Source: Tillus elongatus (Eukaryota; Arthropoda; Insecta; Coleoptera; Cleridae). Taken from it: DNA of 64,000 bases. This document shows positions 48,188 through 55,602 of this stretch, piece after piece. The stretch spans positions 8,123,660-8,187,659 of the forward strand of contig OZ023265.1 of the NCBI GenBank assembly GCA_964006375.1, read 5' to 3'. Position 1 is the stretch's first letter. Each line of letters begins with the position of its first letter. Both the position numbers and the translations under genes were made by a program. Under the pieces are notes generated by a model, which was not told where the DNA came from, did not search any database, and saw nothing but the letters and a program-made list of their open reading frames with translations.

Positions 48188-48850
48188 ATCACGCCGATAA
48201 CTCAGAAACTCAGTGGCCCATTTTGATCAAATTTGATGAGTACCTTCCTTTTGCAAGTGGCTTGGATAAATTCGTTAACCAGGTAAATTGGCCCAGATTT
48301 TTCGGGAAATTTTTTTATCTACGAAATAACAAGGTTATCGGAAACGAAATTTGGTACGCTGGTTTATACTATTAAAAGTAAACCATGTACCAAAATTTAG
48401 ATCTCTATTTCAAGAGACAAAAACCTATAGGCATTTAAAAAAAAGGGTTTTCCTCAAAACGTCAAAGTCGCGATTTGAAGCGTCAAAATTGGCAATATTT
48501 AGGCAAAAAACCTGGAACAAATACGGGTTATGTAAATAAGATGTCGCAAGAAGTGTGTTTTACAAACCCTTAAGTTTCAGCTTCAACCGTCATTGTCCTT
48601 CATTTTGCTATCATATTCCAGAAAATTCATTTCAAATAGACCCTTGTCTGATGCTTTGGCGGTAGTTTTAGTTAAATTTGTGGTTTAATGGTGTATAAGT
48701 TTTAGTAAATTTTCGTAGAAAAAATTCGTTACTGAAGAGACCGCGTCTTTTGAGTTTTGAAAAGATTTCTTTAAAAGAGTGCAAACTAGGACCCCTAGAA
48801 CCCATATCCGTGGTGAGTTTCAATATATATCTCTCATCATATACAGTGAC
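48099..48850 (+). repeat. (TA)n tract, B module and C module
   Basis: TA tract to 48184, then CACGCCGATAACTCAGAAAC (B) and ACCAAAATTTAGATCTCTAT...AAAATTCATTTCAAATAGAC (C) in continuous order, matching the order at 17619-18654. Confidence 0.75.
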
Positions 48851-49246
48851 GCCAAGACTCTTAATTAGCCGGTTCTCAGTAAATACTCTGATTTAAAATT
48901 TGAAAATTTACACGCATACGTTTGAGAGAAACGCTAGTTCAGTGAAGATAGTTTAATTTATGTAAGACTTCCGGTTTAACCGGAAGTTACCACTAACCTG
49001 CTTATCTTAAAAACAACACGGTAATTTTCATTATATTTTTGAATTCTACATTGAATTTGAGATAAATTATTACTAACATAAAAAATCAACCGTTTTCAAA
49101 GTTTTTAGACTTTTTTGAAAACTCTCTCAAAAACCTATGTGAACGTTACACGTTATCTTTCTGTGAAAAAACAACTTAGAAGACTCAGTTTTTATACAGA
49201 TGAGCTTCAGATTGACGCCTAAACGACACGTTTCTTTTAAATATAC
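48851..49246. other. No gene recognised
   Basis: Spacer. The short inverted pair ACTTCCGGTTTAACCGGAAGT near 48967 is noted but not interpreted. Confidence 0.4.
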
Positions 49247-49430
49247 AGGGTGATGAGAATTATCCGTGCCATTTGGTAAAACTGAAATCACAATTACTCG
49301 CTTATTTAAAATGGAACACCCTATATTTGATGAGCTATTTCGGGTCGCATCCTGTTTCCCTTTCAGCGCGTATTAGCATTCCATATACCCAAATTCCCGA
49401 ATATTTCAATTTTATTGGATTCACTTAATT
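49247..49430 (+). mobile_element. Solo mariner-like end
   Basis: TACAGGGTGATGAGAATTAT has the form of a mariner end next to TA, and TGGAACACCCTATATTTGAT recalls nested ends in the other elements. The rest of the element is absent. Confidence 0.4.
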
Positions 49431-49491
49431 GAAATTGTCACAATAGATTTAAAGCAGGCTTTGGACTTGATAAGATGCTTGTTGATGTATA

Positions 49492-49497
49492 CACGTC
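49492..49497 (+). repeat. Target-site duplication, left (CACGTC)
   Basis: Six bases identical to 60273-60278 directly outside the terminal inverted repeats. Six-bp duplications are the known signature of Polinton/Maverick integration. Confidence 0.85.
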
Positions 49498-49550
49498 AGT
49501 AGGTAATGCGGCACTTTGAGCAGACAGTGACGTCACAGGAAGTGACGTCA

Positions 49551-49742
49551 CGGCGCCGGCGCCACGCCCTGGCGCCGGCGCCACGCCCTGGCGCCTACCC
49601 CGGCGCCGGCGCCTAGCCACGCCCCGGCCCTGGCGCCTACCCTGACGCAGGCGCCTGCCCTGGCGCCTGCCCTGGCGCCTGCCCCGGCCCCGGCGCCTAG
49701 CCACGCCCCGGCCCCCGGCGCCGGCGCCCAGCCACGCCCTGG
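49551..49742. repeat. GC-rich GGCGCC block, left
   Basis: About 190 bp almost without A/T, built from GGCGCCGGCGCC, CCTGGCGCC and TAGCCACGCCCC words, in a window that is otherwise AT-rich. The open frame through it encodes only Arg/Gly/Ala-type low-complexity sequence and is an artefact. Confidence 0.8.
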
Positions 49743-49890
49743 GCCAGACAGTCACATTTAGTCTTGTTATGTAAACATTCTAAGGTCATTGACCTGTCTA
49801 GGAAACTGTGACGTCACACGACTTGTGCCAGACAATCACATAAGTGTCTAACCTATTACTTCAAATTATTATATTTTGAAAAAAACCATT

Positions 49891-49964
49891 TGGTGCAGGT
49901 GAGTTTCGAACCCGGGGCATTCAGATGGGAGGCAACGATGCTACCCGTTAAGCTAAGCAGACGC
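49891..49964 (-). tRNA. tRNA-like RNA polymerase III unit in the left TIR
   Basis: On the minus strand a 74-nt segment has the A box TAGCTCAACGGG (full match to TRGCNNARNNGG) and the B box GGTTCGAAACT (10 of 11). It ends CACCA, followed nine bases later by T7 (A7 at 49879-49885), a polymerase III terminator. The T loop TTCGAAA and a three-pair D stem fit a tRNA. The acceptor and anticodon stems pair poorly, so I do not assign an amino acid. It is best read as a tRNA-like transcript pointing outward. Confidence 0.55.
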
Positions 49965-50231
49965 TTGTTAATTTATTGTTTTAGGTTGGTATATATATAT
50001 ATATACGACTTTTAATTACAAACCATACATGTAATAGAATTAAAGTTTATTATTAGACAAATGGATGATTTACAAAATAATGTTTAATATTAGAGGCGGA
50101 ACCAAAACGGAAGAACCAAAATGGCGGAATGAAAGCCTGTGATACCTTAAGCTGACATTATAAAAAATGGCGGCTTTCTTTCTTAAAGATGGTGCCTTTC
50201 GCTGATAAAGATGGTTGAAGACTTATTTAAA

Positions 50232-50739
50232 AATAACACACAGAGGTCGTTAGCAAACAAAAGAAGGAAGTTCAGAAACATACTGTAGGGGGCCCCTTGA
50301 TGGGTAAATGGTATTCGTGTTTGAGCTTGTCTAGAATACAGCCGTTAGAAGTATGACATCATCCACAAACCTGTTCCACAAACCTGTTTGAGTTTTGTCT
50401 GTACGGTTGTTATCTAGTGTAATTTCCGTTGAATGACATCACCCCATTATTTGTGTTTGAACTTGTCTGTGTATCTGTTTAATATACGCAAGAGAGAGGC
50501 CCGCTTAGGGTAAATAACGTGTCAGTTGATGACTTTGGTGAATGTTATCTTGTGTTATATCTGTTCAATCACCCCCATTACTCGTGTTTGAGCTTGTCTA
50601 GTACAAACCGAAAGGATGACATCATCCATGTAAATTGTTCACTACACACTGTTAAACTCATTCAAAATTTAGTTATCGTAGAGGTAAGACGTGCTTCAGT
50701 TAACTCTAACGTATCCAAGTGCTCAGTAGTGTGTTTAAA
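50232..50739 (+). promoter_or_regulatory. Upstream region of the KilA-N gene with about 135-bp degenerate repeats
   Basis: Three imperfect copies of a unit carrying GTGTTTGAGCTTGTCTAG (near 50317, 50452, 50583) and GATGACATCATCC (near 50357, 50434, 50616). TGACATCA is a CRE-like half-matched site. No gene lies here. Confidence 0.5.
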
Positions 50740-51678
50740 ATGGCTACATTAAATGATGTGTGCTACCAGCAAATTAAAGACAACTTCTGGTATGGTTTAT
50801 TTGCAGACTTTCAATTAATTATTGATAAAAACACTGGTTATTTTAATGCGACTAAGCTGTGTAAAGATGGTGAGAAAAGATTCAGACATTGGTTGGAAAA
50901 TAAGAAAACTAAAGAGTTGATTACCTATTACAACGGTCAGGCGAAGAAACATTTAGGTAGCCAGAATACCGATTACCTTAATATTTCAACCGAAGATGTC
51001 CACTTAGAGTCACATCTAGGGGGCCGGAATTCCGGCCCCCTAGATGTGCTGGAAGCAACATCTCAACTAACACCTACAACCGCTACATACTTGGTGGACT
51101 TTGGTGGAACACAGACTGAAAACAACTTGATATCTGGTACATATGTCTGTAAAGATTTGATATTAAATTTGGCTTGTTGGATATCCAATAGTTTCTATGA
51201 AAAGTGCAACCAAATTATTTTTGATTTTTTCGTAAGTGAATTTAATCAAAAATACAAGGATAACCTCAAAGAAATTGAAGTGAAATTAATGGAGATAGAT
51301 GATGAAGTGCAGCGTATGCGAGAAACAAATGCTAAAATCACAGAACATTTAGAAGATATATCTCCAAAACCAAGCAACCCTGGAAAACTTTGTGTTTTTG
51401 GTTTGCTTTCAAGAAATGAGAAGGATACTACCTATCCATATCATGCTGTAAGGACTCAGAAGAAAAGTTTTAAAAGAGCTGTCAAGAACTTTAAAAATAA
51501 ACACCCTGATTCCGAAGTAGTTTTAAACATGTTGTATGATCCAAATTCTGTAAATCTCTTTAACAGAATAAAGACCGAAGTCGAATACCTCAAGGCGAAG
51601 AGAAACGATCTACAGATAGCAGATGTACCTCAGGAGAAGTTTATTCAGGATATTATTGATTTACGATATAAATTGTAA
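50740..51678 (+). CDS. KilA-N domain protein with DUF3627-like C-terminus
   Basis: Probably a DNA-binding protein of the virus element, nuclear or factory-located. I start it at the ATG in AAAATGGCT (312 residues); the frame is open seven codons further but without an ATG. Residues about 8-70 are a KilA-N domain: NFWYGLFADFQLIIDKNTGY, FNATKLCKDG, RHWLENKKTKELITYY. The middle is coiled coil (about 185-212). The C-terminus (LCVFGLLSRNE..., YPYHAVRTQKKSFKRAVKNF) resembles the DUF3627-type tail of KilA-N proteins in insect poxviruses, ascoviruses and iridoviruses. A perfect 38-nt palindrome lies inside the gene at 51011-51048. AATAAA signals follow at 51717 and 51736. It converges on the fiber-like gene. 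Confidence 0.85.
   Translation: MATLNDVCYQQIKDNFWYGLFADFQLIIDKNTGYFNATKLCKDGEKRFRHWLENKKTKELITYYNGQAKKHLGSQNTDYLNISTEDVHLESHLGGRNSGPLDVLEATSQLTPTTATYLVDFGGTQTENNLISGTYVCKDLILNLACWISNSFYEKCNQIIFDFFVSEFNQKYKDNLKEIEVKLMEIDDEVQRMRETNAKITEHLEDISPKPSNPGKLCVFGLLSRNEKDTTYPYHAVRTQKKSFKRAVKNFKNKHPDSEVVLNMLYDPNSVNLFNRIKTEVEYLKAKRNDLQIADVPQEKFIQDIIDLRYKL
51011..51048. repeat. Perfect 38-nt palindrome inside the KilA-N gene
   Basis: The half CACATCTAGGGGGCCGGAA is followed directly by its exact complement, with GGAATTCC at the centre. The reading frame passes through it, encoding SHLGGRNSGPLDV. In RNA it would form a 19-bp stem with no loop unless the centre opens. Confidence 0.85.
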
Positions 51679-51716
51679 TTGTTCACTTAGCTTAATTGTA
51701 TGTAACCAGATGAAAA

Positions 51717-51756
51717 AATAAAATAACATTATTTTAATAAAGACTTTTATTTTATT
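51717..51756. terminator. Convergent polyadenylation signals
   Basis: AATAAA on the plus strand at 51717-51722 and 51736-51741, and TTTATT (AATAAA on the minus strand) at 51746-51756, between the convergent KilA-N and fiber-like genes. Confidence 0.65.
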
Positions 51757-51909
51757 CTAAGTACATTAATACATCAAATATATAAGCTTATTTAACATCA
51801 TCTGAATTTATCCAAGAATTCTGAGATTTATCAAAACCCAGCCATTTTACATAGAGCTGCTTGCCTTTCTTCCTCAAGATGCGTTCAACCAGATAGATGT
51901 CTGTTTGTT

Positions 51910-52359
51910 TCATGGCGATGTTGGATTTAAAAGTATCCACTTATCATGTAAATCTTTTAGTTTGCTGTCTATTTCTCCCAGCTTATTCTTTAGCTTATTA
52001 TTCTTTAATACATCAACATCTTTTAAAACTTGAGCAGTTATGTTCTTAGCTAAAATTTTCAATTTATTTTCAAATTCGTTTTTTAAATCTTCCAACTCAG
52101 GTTTGTGTACAGCTTCAAGTAGTATGGCAATGATTCTTTGTGTTACCTCATCTTTGTTCTTCTGATAGTCGTCTATCCATACATCAACAAATTTTTTATT
52201 TACACCATCTGTTGCATCGACTGGATCAGCTATGTTACACAATCTATGGCTTTGCAAATCAAAATCACCACTAGTAGTTCTTGGGAAAATCTCTCTTTCA
52301 ATAATTTTAAACTTAGAACCTTTATTGGATTGGGAACGTCCGAACTTATCGATAGACAT
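51910..52359 (-). CDS. Fiber-like small structural protein
   Basis: 149 residues from the ATG at 52359; the frame is open 22 codons further but with only TTG/GTG starts. Residues about 24-60 read GDFDLQSHRLCNIADPVDAT and DGVNKKFVD. The pattern L-x-N-x-x-D-P-x-x-x-x-D-x-V-N-K-K-[YF]-V-D is common at the base of trimeric phage and virus fibers. The rest is charged and predicted coiled coil (KNEFENKLKILAKN..., KLGEIDSKLKDLHDKW). I infer a trimeric vertex or attachment fiber, from the motif only. It lies about 50 bp downstream of the 383-residue gene on the same strand, as if cotranscribed. Confidence 0.55.
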   Translation of the reverse strand: MSIDKFGRSQSNKGSKFKIIEREIFPRTTSGDFDLQSHRLCNIADPVDATDGVNKKFVDVWIDDYQKNKDEVTQRIIAILLEAVHKPELEDLKNEFENKLKILAKNITAQVLKDVDVLKNNKLKNKLGEIDSKLKDLHDKWILLNPTSP

Positions 52360-52408
52360 TTTTATACTAAGCACTAAGGTAGGTATATCTTTGATATATG
52401 TAGGTATA

Positions 52409-53560
52409 CTAGGCGATAACACCAACCTCCTTCAGTTCTTCAATGATTGACTGAATTTCATTGTTATGAGCATTATTACCAGCAGCCTGGGAAGCTACTA
52501 AAAGTCTAAGTCTATCAACCAGCTCATTTATGTCATCCCAATAGACATATTCTATTTGTTTGTTATTTTGTAGCATATAGTTGTTAGTGTTGCTGCTTAC
52601 ATTCTGAGCTCTAGGTTCAGTTTTTTGTTCTGCGTTATGATGTGTGTCGTAACCAAAACCTTGAGGAGTTGAGGATCTACGACCTCGTGGATTTATCACC
52701 GGTTTTATTAGAGTCAGGTACTTTTCAGAGGAACAACCCTTGGTTCGTGCGTTAGGATCATAGTTCATTTTATGCACACTAGTTGCTTCTAGAATATCTC
52801 TATAGTGTTGAAGATCGTCATAGGTATACCCTCTAGGTGTTTTCATAAATATCAATTCTAGCAGACCTTGTGTTTGCGGATATCTCCGTTGACCTAGTCG
52901 AATGTCATTATCAGTAAAATCCAAGTGTTTATTGCCAAGACTCCAGCTACCGGTATCTTTAGCGTAGCGAGCACCATACGTTTGATCAATGGTAGCGAGC
53001 CTTGGTGGTTCAGTAAAATACTTGTCTACATAATATCGAACTCGTTCAGGATATTGCTCCAAAAATTCTTGATATGCAGGGTTGGATGTGACAGTTTGTA
53101 GATCTGCCTCAAGCTCTTCAAATGTTGGGATATCCTCATCGGAACTTGTCGCCTCAGCCTCTTCCCTAGGTTCAACTTCAAAAACTTCATGGTCTTTAAG
53201 GAACTGTACTTGGGGTTTCGTTTCTGGTACCACTTCTTCTTTGATTTGTTCAGCCTTTGGTTGTTGCTGGGGCTGCTGCTGCTGCTGTGCTGCTGTGTTT
53301 TTAGATATTTCACTTAGGGGCTCAACAAGTGGTTTATATAAACGTTGCAGAGCATCATCATTCTCGGCTCTGTTAAGTTTAAGCATTAAATGTTTTTTTC
53401 GAATATTGTCAGCAAGTTGTAAAATCCTTTTCTTAACTTTTCGCTCTTCCTTACCCAACACTTCCATTGTGCTACAACTGGTCGGTATTACCAGCTGGTC
53501 TAATAATTTGTTTGAGCGATACAGGTTGTGTGGTGGTTTAACATATACTGACTCCTTCAT
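52409..53560 (-). CDS. Conserved virus-associated structural-type protein (DUF8207-like)
   Basis: 383 residues from the ATG at 53560 (the frame is open eight codons further without ATG). Order: a basic N-terminal region with coiled coil, a Gln-rich tract (AAQQQQQPQQQP), an acidic low-complexity stretch (EVEPREEAEATSSDEDIPTF), then a folded domain with DQTYGARY, SWSLGNKHLDFTDNDIRLGQ and TQGLLELIFMKTPRGYT, and a hydrophilic tail. This domain occurs beside capsid genes of Polinton-like elements in arthropods. I believe Pfam calls it DUF8207, but that is from memory. The function is unknown; it may be a scaffold or vertex protein. The fiber-like gene follows on the same strand. Confidence 0.6.
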   Translation of the reverse strand: MKESVYVKPPHNLYRSNKLLDQLVIPTSCSTMEVLGKEERKVKKRILQLADNIRKKHLMLKLNRAENDDALQRLYKPLVEPLSEISKNTAAQQQQQPQQQPKAEQIKEEVVPETKPQVQFLKDHEVFEVEPREEAEATSSDEDIPTFEELEADLQTVTSNPAYQEFLEQYPERVRYYVDKYFTEPPRLATIDQTYGARYAKDTGSWSLGNKHLDFTDNDIRLGQRRYPQTQGLLELIFMKTPRGYTYDDLQHYRDILEATSVHKMNYDPNARTKGCSSEKYLTLIKPVINPRGRRSSTPQGFGYDTHHNAEQKTEPRAQNVSSNTNNYMLQNNKQIEYVYWDDINELVDRLRLLVASQAAGNNAHNNEIQSIIEELKEVGVIA

Positions 53561-53599
53561 GGTACATGCCTTCTTATTTATCACGATGTCTGGCTGTCT

Positions 53600-53826
53600 T
53601 GTTAGACAGCTGTGTTAGACAGCTGTGTTAGACAGCTGTCTAACACAGCTGTGTTAGACAGCTGTGTTAGACAGCTGTGTTAGACAGCTGTGTTAGACAG
53701 CTGTGTTAGACAGCTGTGTTAGACAGCTGTGTTAGACAGCTGTGTTAGACAGCTGTATGACAGCTGTATGACAGCTGTGTTAGACACTTGTATGACATCT
53801 GTGTTAGACACCTGTGTTAGACAGCT
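53600..53826. repeat. CAGCTG minisatellite with a 30-bp palindrome
   Basis: About 16 units of TGTTAGACAGCTG (13 bp), some shortened to TATGACAGCTG, between the ATPase gene and the 383-residue gene. Orientation flips at 53621-53650, forming a perfect 30-bp palindrome centred on AGCT. Each unit carries the E-box CAGCTG. It lies where a promoter of the downstream minus-strand genes would be. Confidence 0.85.
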
Positions 53827-53850
53827 GACTGTCCTGTCTATCATCGTTTG

Positions 53851-54546
53851 TTAGAATAATATATATCTATCGAATCCTTTTCTATATCGACCTTTGTGTA
53901 CATCGTTTTCCTTCACAATCACCAACACACCATACTTATTATCTTTCCAGCATTGGTGGCAGATAGTTTTAAATTGTTTAAAGTCCATATCGGTGGTCAC
54001 ATGATCGTCGTACACATGTTTTAAATTGGTTTCATCTTGCTTGAATAACACAATAACATTGGTGTTGTCACGTACCAGATGTTTGGGTATTCGTGTATAT
54101 GTTTGACAGAGATAGAATGAATCAATATTCTTATGTCTGCCCATACTGAAGTATGCTCTTATTTTATCTTGTTTGTCACAAGCTACATCATCAAATATAA
54201 ACACAGAGTTGTCCTTGGCATCTTCCGGATCTAATATTTCATCGTTTTCTCGATAAGGATAGTAACCAACACCTTTTGTGGCATTCATCACCTCCTTTAA
54301 CATCTTGTATTTCGGTTGATACAGAGACTTTGAATACACATACACGTTATCAAATTTTAAACCGTTTGCTTCAAACAACAAACTCAGCATGACATTAGTT
54401 TTACCACACCCACTGGGACCACATATGATACAGCGAACGGTGTTTGGAAAGAGAGGACCATGCCTCAGTTGTTGTTGAGCTGTGTCCGTAACAACATCGT
54501 CTATATTTGTAATGGGTAAGGCAGAAGCGTGTTTGCTGGTACGCAT
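53851..54546 (-). CDS. DNA-packaging ATPase (A32/FtsK-HerA type)
   Basis: Powers genome packaging into preformed capsids in Polintons and nucleocytoplasmic viruses. 231 residues, the usual size for this family. The Walker A motif is CGPSGCGKT (residues 42-50) and the Walker B motif is VFIFDD (115-120). They are followed by the family's third block, SFYLCQTYTRIPKHLVRDN, and IVLFKQD. The ATG at 54546 opens the frame. Its 5' end faces the plus-strand capsid genes across a divergent promoter region. No break is seen. Confidence 0.88.
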   Translation of the reverse strand: MRTSKHASALPITNIDDVVTDTAQQQLRHGPLFPNTVRCIICGPSGCGKTNVMLSLLFEANGLKFDNVYVYSKSLYQPKYKMLKEVMNATKGVGYYPYRENDEILDPEDAKDNSVFIFDDVACDKQDKIRAYFSMGRHKNIDSFYLCQTYTRIPKHLVRDNTNVIVLFKQDETNLKHVYDDHVTTDMDFKQFKTICHQCWKDNKYGVLVIVKENDVHKGRYRKGFDRYILF

Positions 54547-54704
54547 CTTAACTTAAACTAAACTATATTTTATTTGGGTGTGTATATATATGAATGCAAG
54601 TGAGACACCCAGTCAGTATGCATGTTGGTGTCACAGAGTGAGGGCTGTTATTAACAAAGACAGATACAGGTTTTGCTGAAACGTTGCGGGGCGTTACAAA
54701 CACC
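54547..54704. promoter_or_regulatory. Divergent promoter region between ATPase and capsid genes
   Basis: An AT-rich interval of about 160 bp contains TGTGTATATATATGAATG (TATA-like for the plus-strand genes) and TATATTTTATTTG (minus-strand TATA-like). No transcript data support it. Confidence 0.45.
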
Positions 54705-54800
54705 ATGAAAGTTAACAGAAAACTTAATGAGGGGTTTTATGTAATCAACTCGAAGCCAAAGAAGAAGGTTCCCTTTAAAAAACATACTAAGTCTGATTGA
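54705..54800 (+). CDS. Short ORF of 31 codons upstream of the pX-like gene
   Basis: ATG at 54705, basic C-terminal half (NSKPKKKVPFKKHTKSD). It stops at 54798-54800 and overlaps the upstream open part of the pX-like frame, offset by one base. The frames cross at an A6 run (54777-54782). It may be the true N-terminus of the pX-like gene separated by an indel, or an independent peptide. Confidence 0.35.
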   Translation: MKVNRKLNEGFYVINSKPKKKVPFKKHTKSD

Positions 54801-55218
54801 GGAAGTTATAAAAGATAGAAATCTTATTCCAACAGCGAACGCCGTATTTGATATAGCTCATACAATCGTTAGAAACATTGGTGGACGTAAGAATGTGCAG
54901 AAACCTCGAGTTATTTCAATACCTAAAAGTGGAGGCTTCCTTCCGCTGTTGCCTCTGATATTTGGTGGGCTGTCAGCACTAGGAGCTCTGGGTGGTGGTG
55001 CTGCAGGTATTGCCAAAGCCGTGAACGATGCCAAGTCTGCGAAACAGAAACTAGAGGAGGAAGAACGGCACAACAAAACAATGGAAGCCATCGCGATGGG
55101 TAGGAGAGGGAGTGGCTTGAAATTTAAGCCAAAATGCAAGAGACTGGGCACAGGCATGTATCTCAAGAAACAGCGCTCCGGTTATGGGTTGTATCTGCAG
55201 AAACCAAAAAACGAGTAA
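54745..55218 (+). CDS. pX/pVI-like minor capsid protein, start uncertain
   Basis: The frame is open from 54745 to the TAA at 55216-55218. No ATG lies near its start; a GTG is at 54895 and the short ORF at 54705 may supply the N-terminus. It has a conserved hydrophobic Gly/Ala/Leu segment (GGFLPLLPLIFGGLSALG, then GGGAAGIAKAV), a charged helix (AKQKLEEEERHNKTMEAIA) and a basic Gly/Lys/Tyr tail. That layout is seen in membrane-active or core proteins next to the protease in adenovirus-like and Polinton-like elements. It ends at a slippery heptamer that could shift ribosomes into the protease frame. Confidence 0.6.
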   Translation, partial: STRSQRRRFPLKNILSLIEEVIKDRNLIPTANAVFDIAHTIVRNIGGRKNVQKPRVISIPKSGGFLPLLPLIFGGLSALGALGGGAAGIAKAVNDAKSAKQKLEEEERHNKTMEAIAMGRRGSGLKFKPKCKRLGTGMYLKKQRSGYGLYLQKPKNE

Positions 55219-55586
55219 GATGTTTACCAGCAAGACCTCTAACAAATGAAGACCTTGTGAAATTTGCTGGTAAAATGAAAATTCCATATTTTAGAGGTGT
55301 ATACATGCGAGATACTTTGCCATCGAATGGGCCACGCAAGAATGAATCACTTATCATGAATTTGCAAACAAACAAGGAACCTGGCAGTCATTGGGTTGCA
55401 GTTAAGAAACGTGGTGACACAGCCGTGTACTTTGACTCATATGGAAACTTGAAACCACCAGTTGAGCTGCAGCGTTACCTTAAAAACTCTACTTTAATGT
55501 ACAATCATGATGTGTATCAGAAATATAATACTTATAATTGTGGTCACTTATGTTTAAAATTTTTAAATAAAAGCCTTAAACAGTAG
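55134..55586 (+). CDS. Adenovirus-type cysteine protease (Ulp1/adenain-like)
   Basis: Maturation protease that cleaves capsid precursors in this virus group. With the ATG at 55134 it has 150 residues, but residues 1-25 overlap the pX frame and look unconserved. The real domain probably begins near RPLTNEDLVKFAGKMKI, reached by the -1 frameshift. The catalytic set is His86 in GSHWVAVKK, Asp101 in VYFDSYGN and Cys136 in YNCGHLCLKFL, in the order of adenovirus protease, with a possible oxyanion Gln at 129. It ends at the TAG at 55584-55586. The next gene starts 16 bp downstream. Confidence 0.82.
   Translation: MQETGHRHVSQETALRLWVVSAETKKRVRCLPARPLTNEDLVKFAGKMKIPYFRGVYMRDTLPSNGPRKNESLIMNLQTNKEPGSHWVAVKKRGDTAVYFDSYGNLKPPVELQRYLKNSTLMYNHDVYQKYNTYNCGHLCLKFLNKSLKQ
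55206..55298 (+). promoter_or_regulatory. Putative -1 ribosomal frameshift signal (slippery heptamer and pseudoknot)
   Basis: The heptamer A AAA AAC (55206-55212) is in the pX frame as X XXY YYZ, one codon (GAG) before the stop. After a 10-nt spacer, an 11-bp perfect stem (55223-55233 with 55264-55274) follows. ACCTCTAA in its loop (55235-55242) pairs perfectly with TTAGAGGT (55291-55298). This is an H-type pseudoknot with loops of 1, 21 and 16 nt. The -1 frame is the protease frame. Confidence 0.65.
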
Positions 55587-55602
55587 CCTGTGTGTATCAG
55601 TC

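Larger units (their letters stand above)
49498..50231 (+). repeat. Left terminal inverted repeat
   Basis: Complementary to 59517-60272 with indels. From the outside in it holds two CRE-type TGACGTCA sites, a GC-rich GGCGCC block, a third TGACGTCA (49809-49816), the tRNA-like unit, a short TA tract and AAAATGGCGG-type motifs. It ends near ACTTATTTAAA. Confidence 0.85.

Noticed and set aside
48965..48990. Inverted ACTTCCGG/CCGGAAGT pair outside the virus element
   Set aside because: A single short inverted ETS-like pair in spacer. It could arise by chance and has no gene beside it.
49438..49755. Arg/Gly/Ala-rich 105-codon ORF on the minus strand, and its counterpart 59932-60132
   Set aside because: Both are readings of the GC-rich GGCGCC block of the TIRs. 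The composition is low-complexity and stops are absent only because the block has almost no A or T.
53082..53618. 178-codon Ser/Cys-rich ORF on the plus strand
   Set aside because: Shadow of the Gln-rich 383-residue gene on the other strand. Composition follows from complementing its codons.
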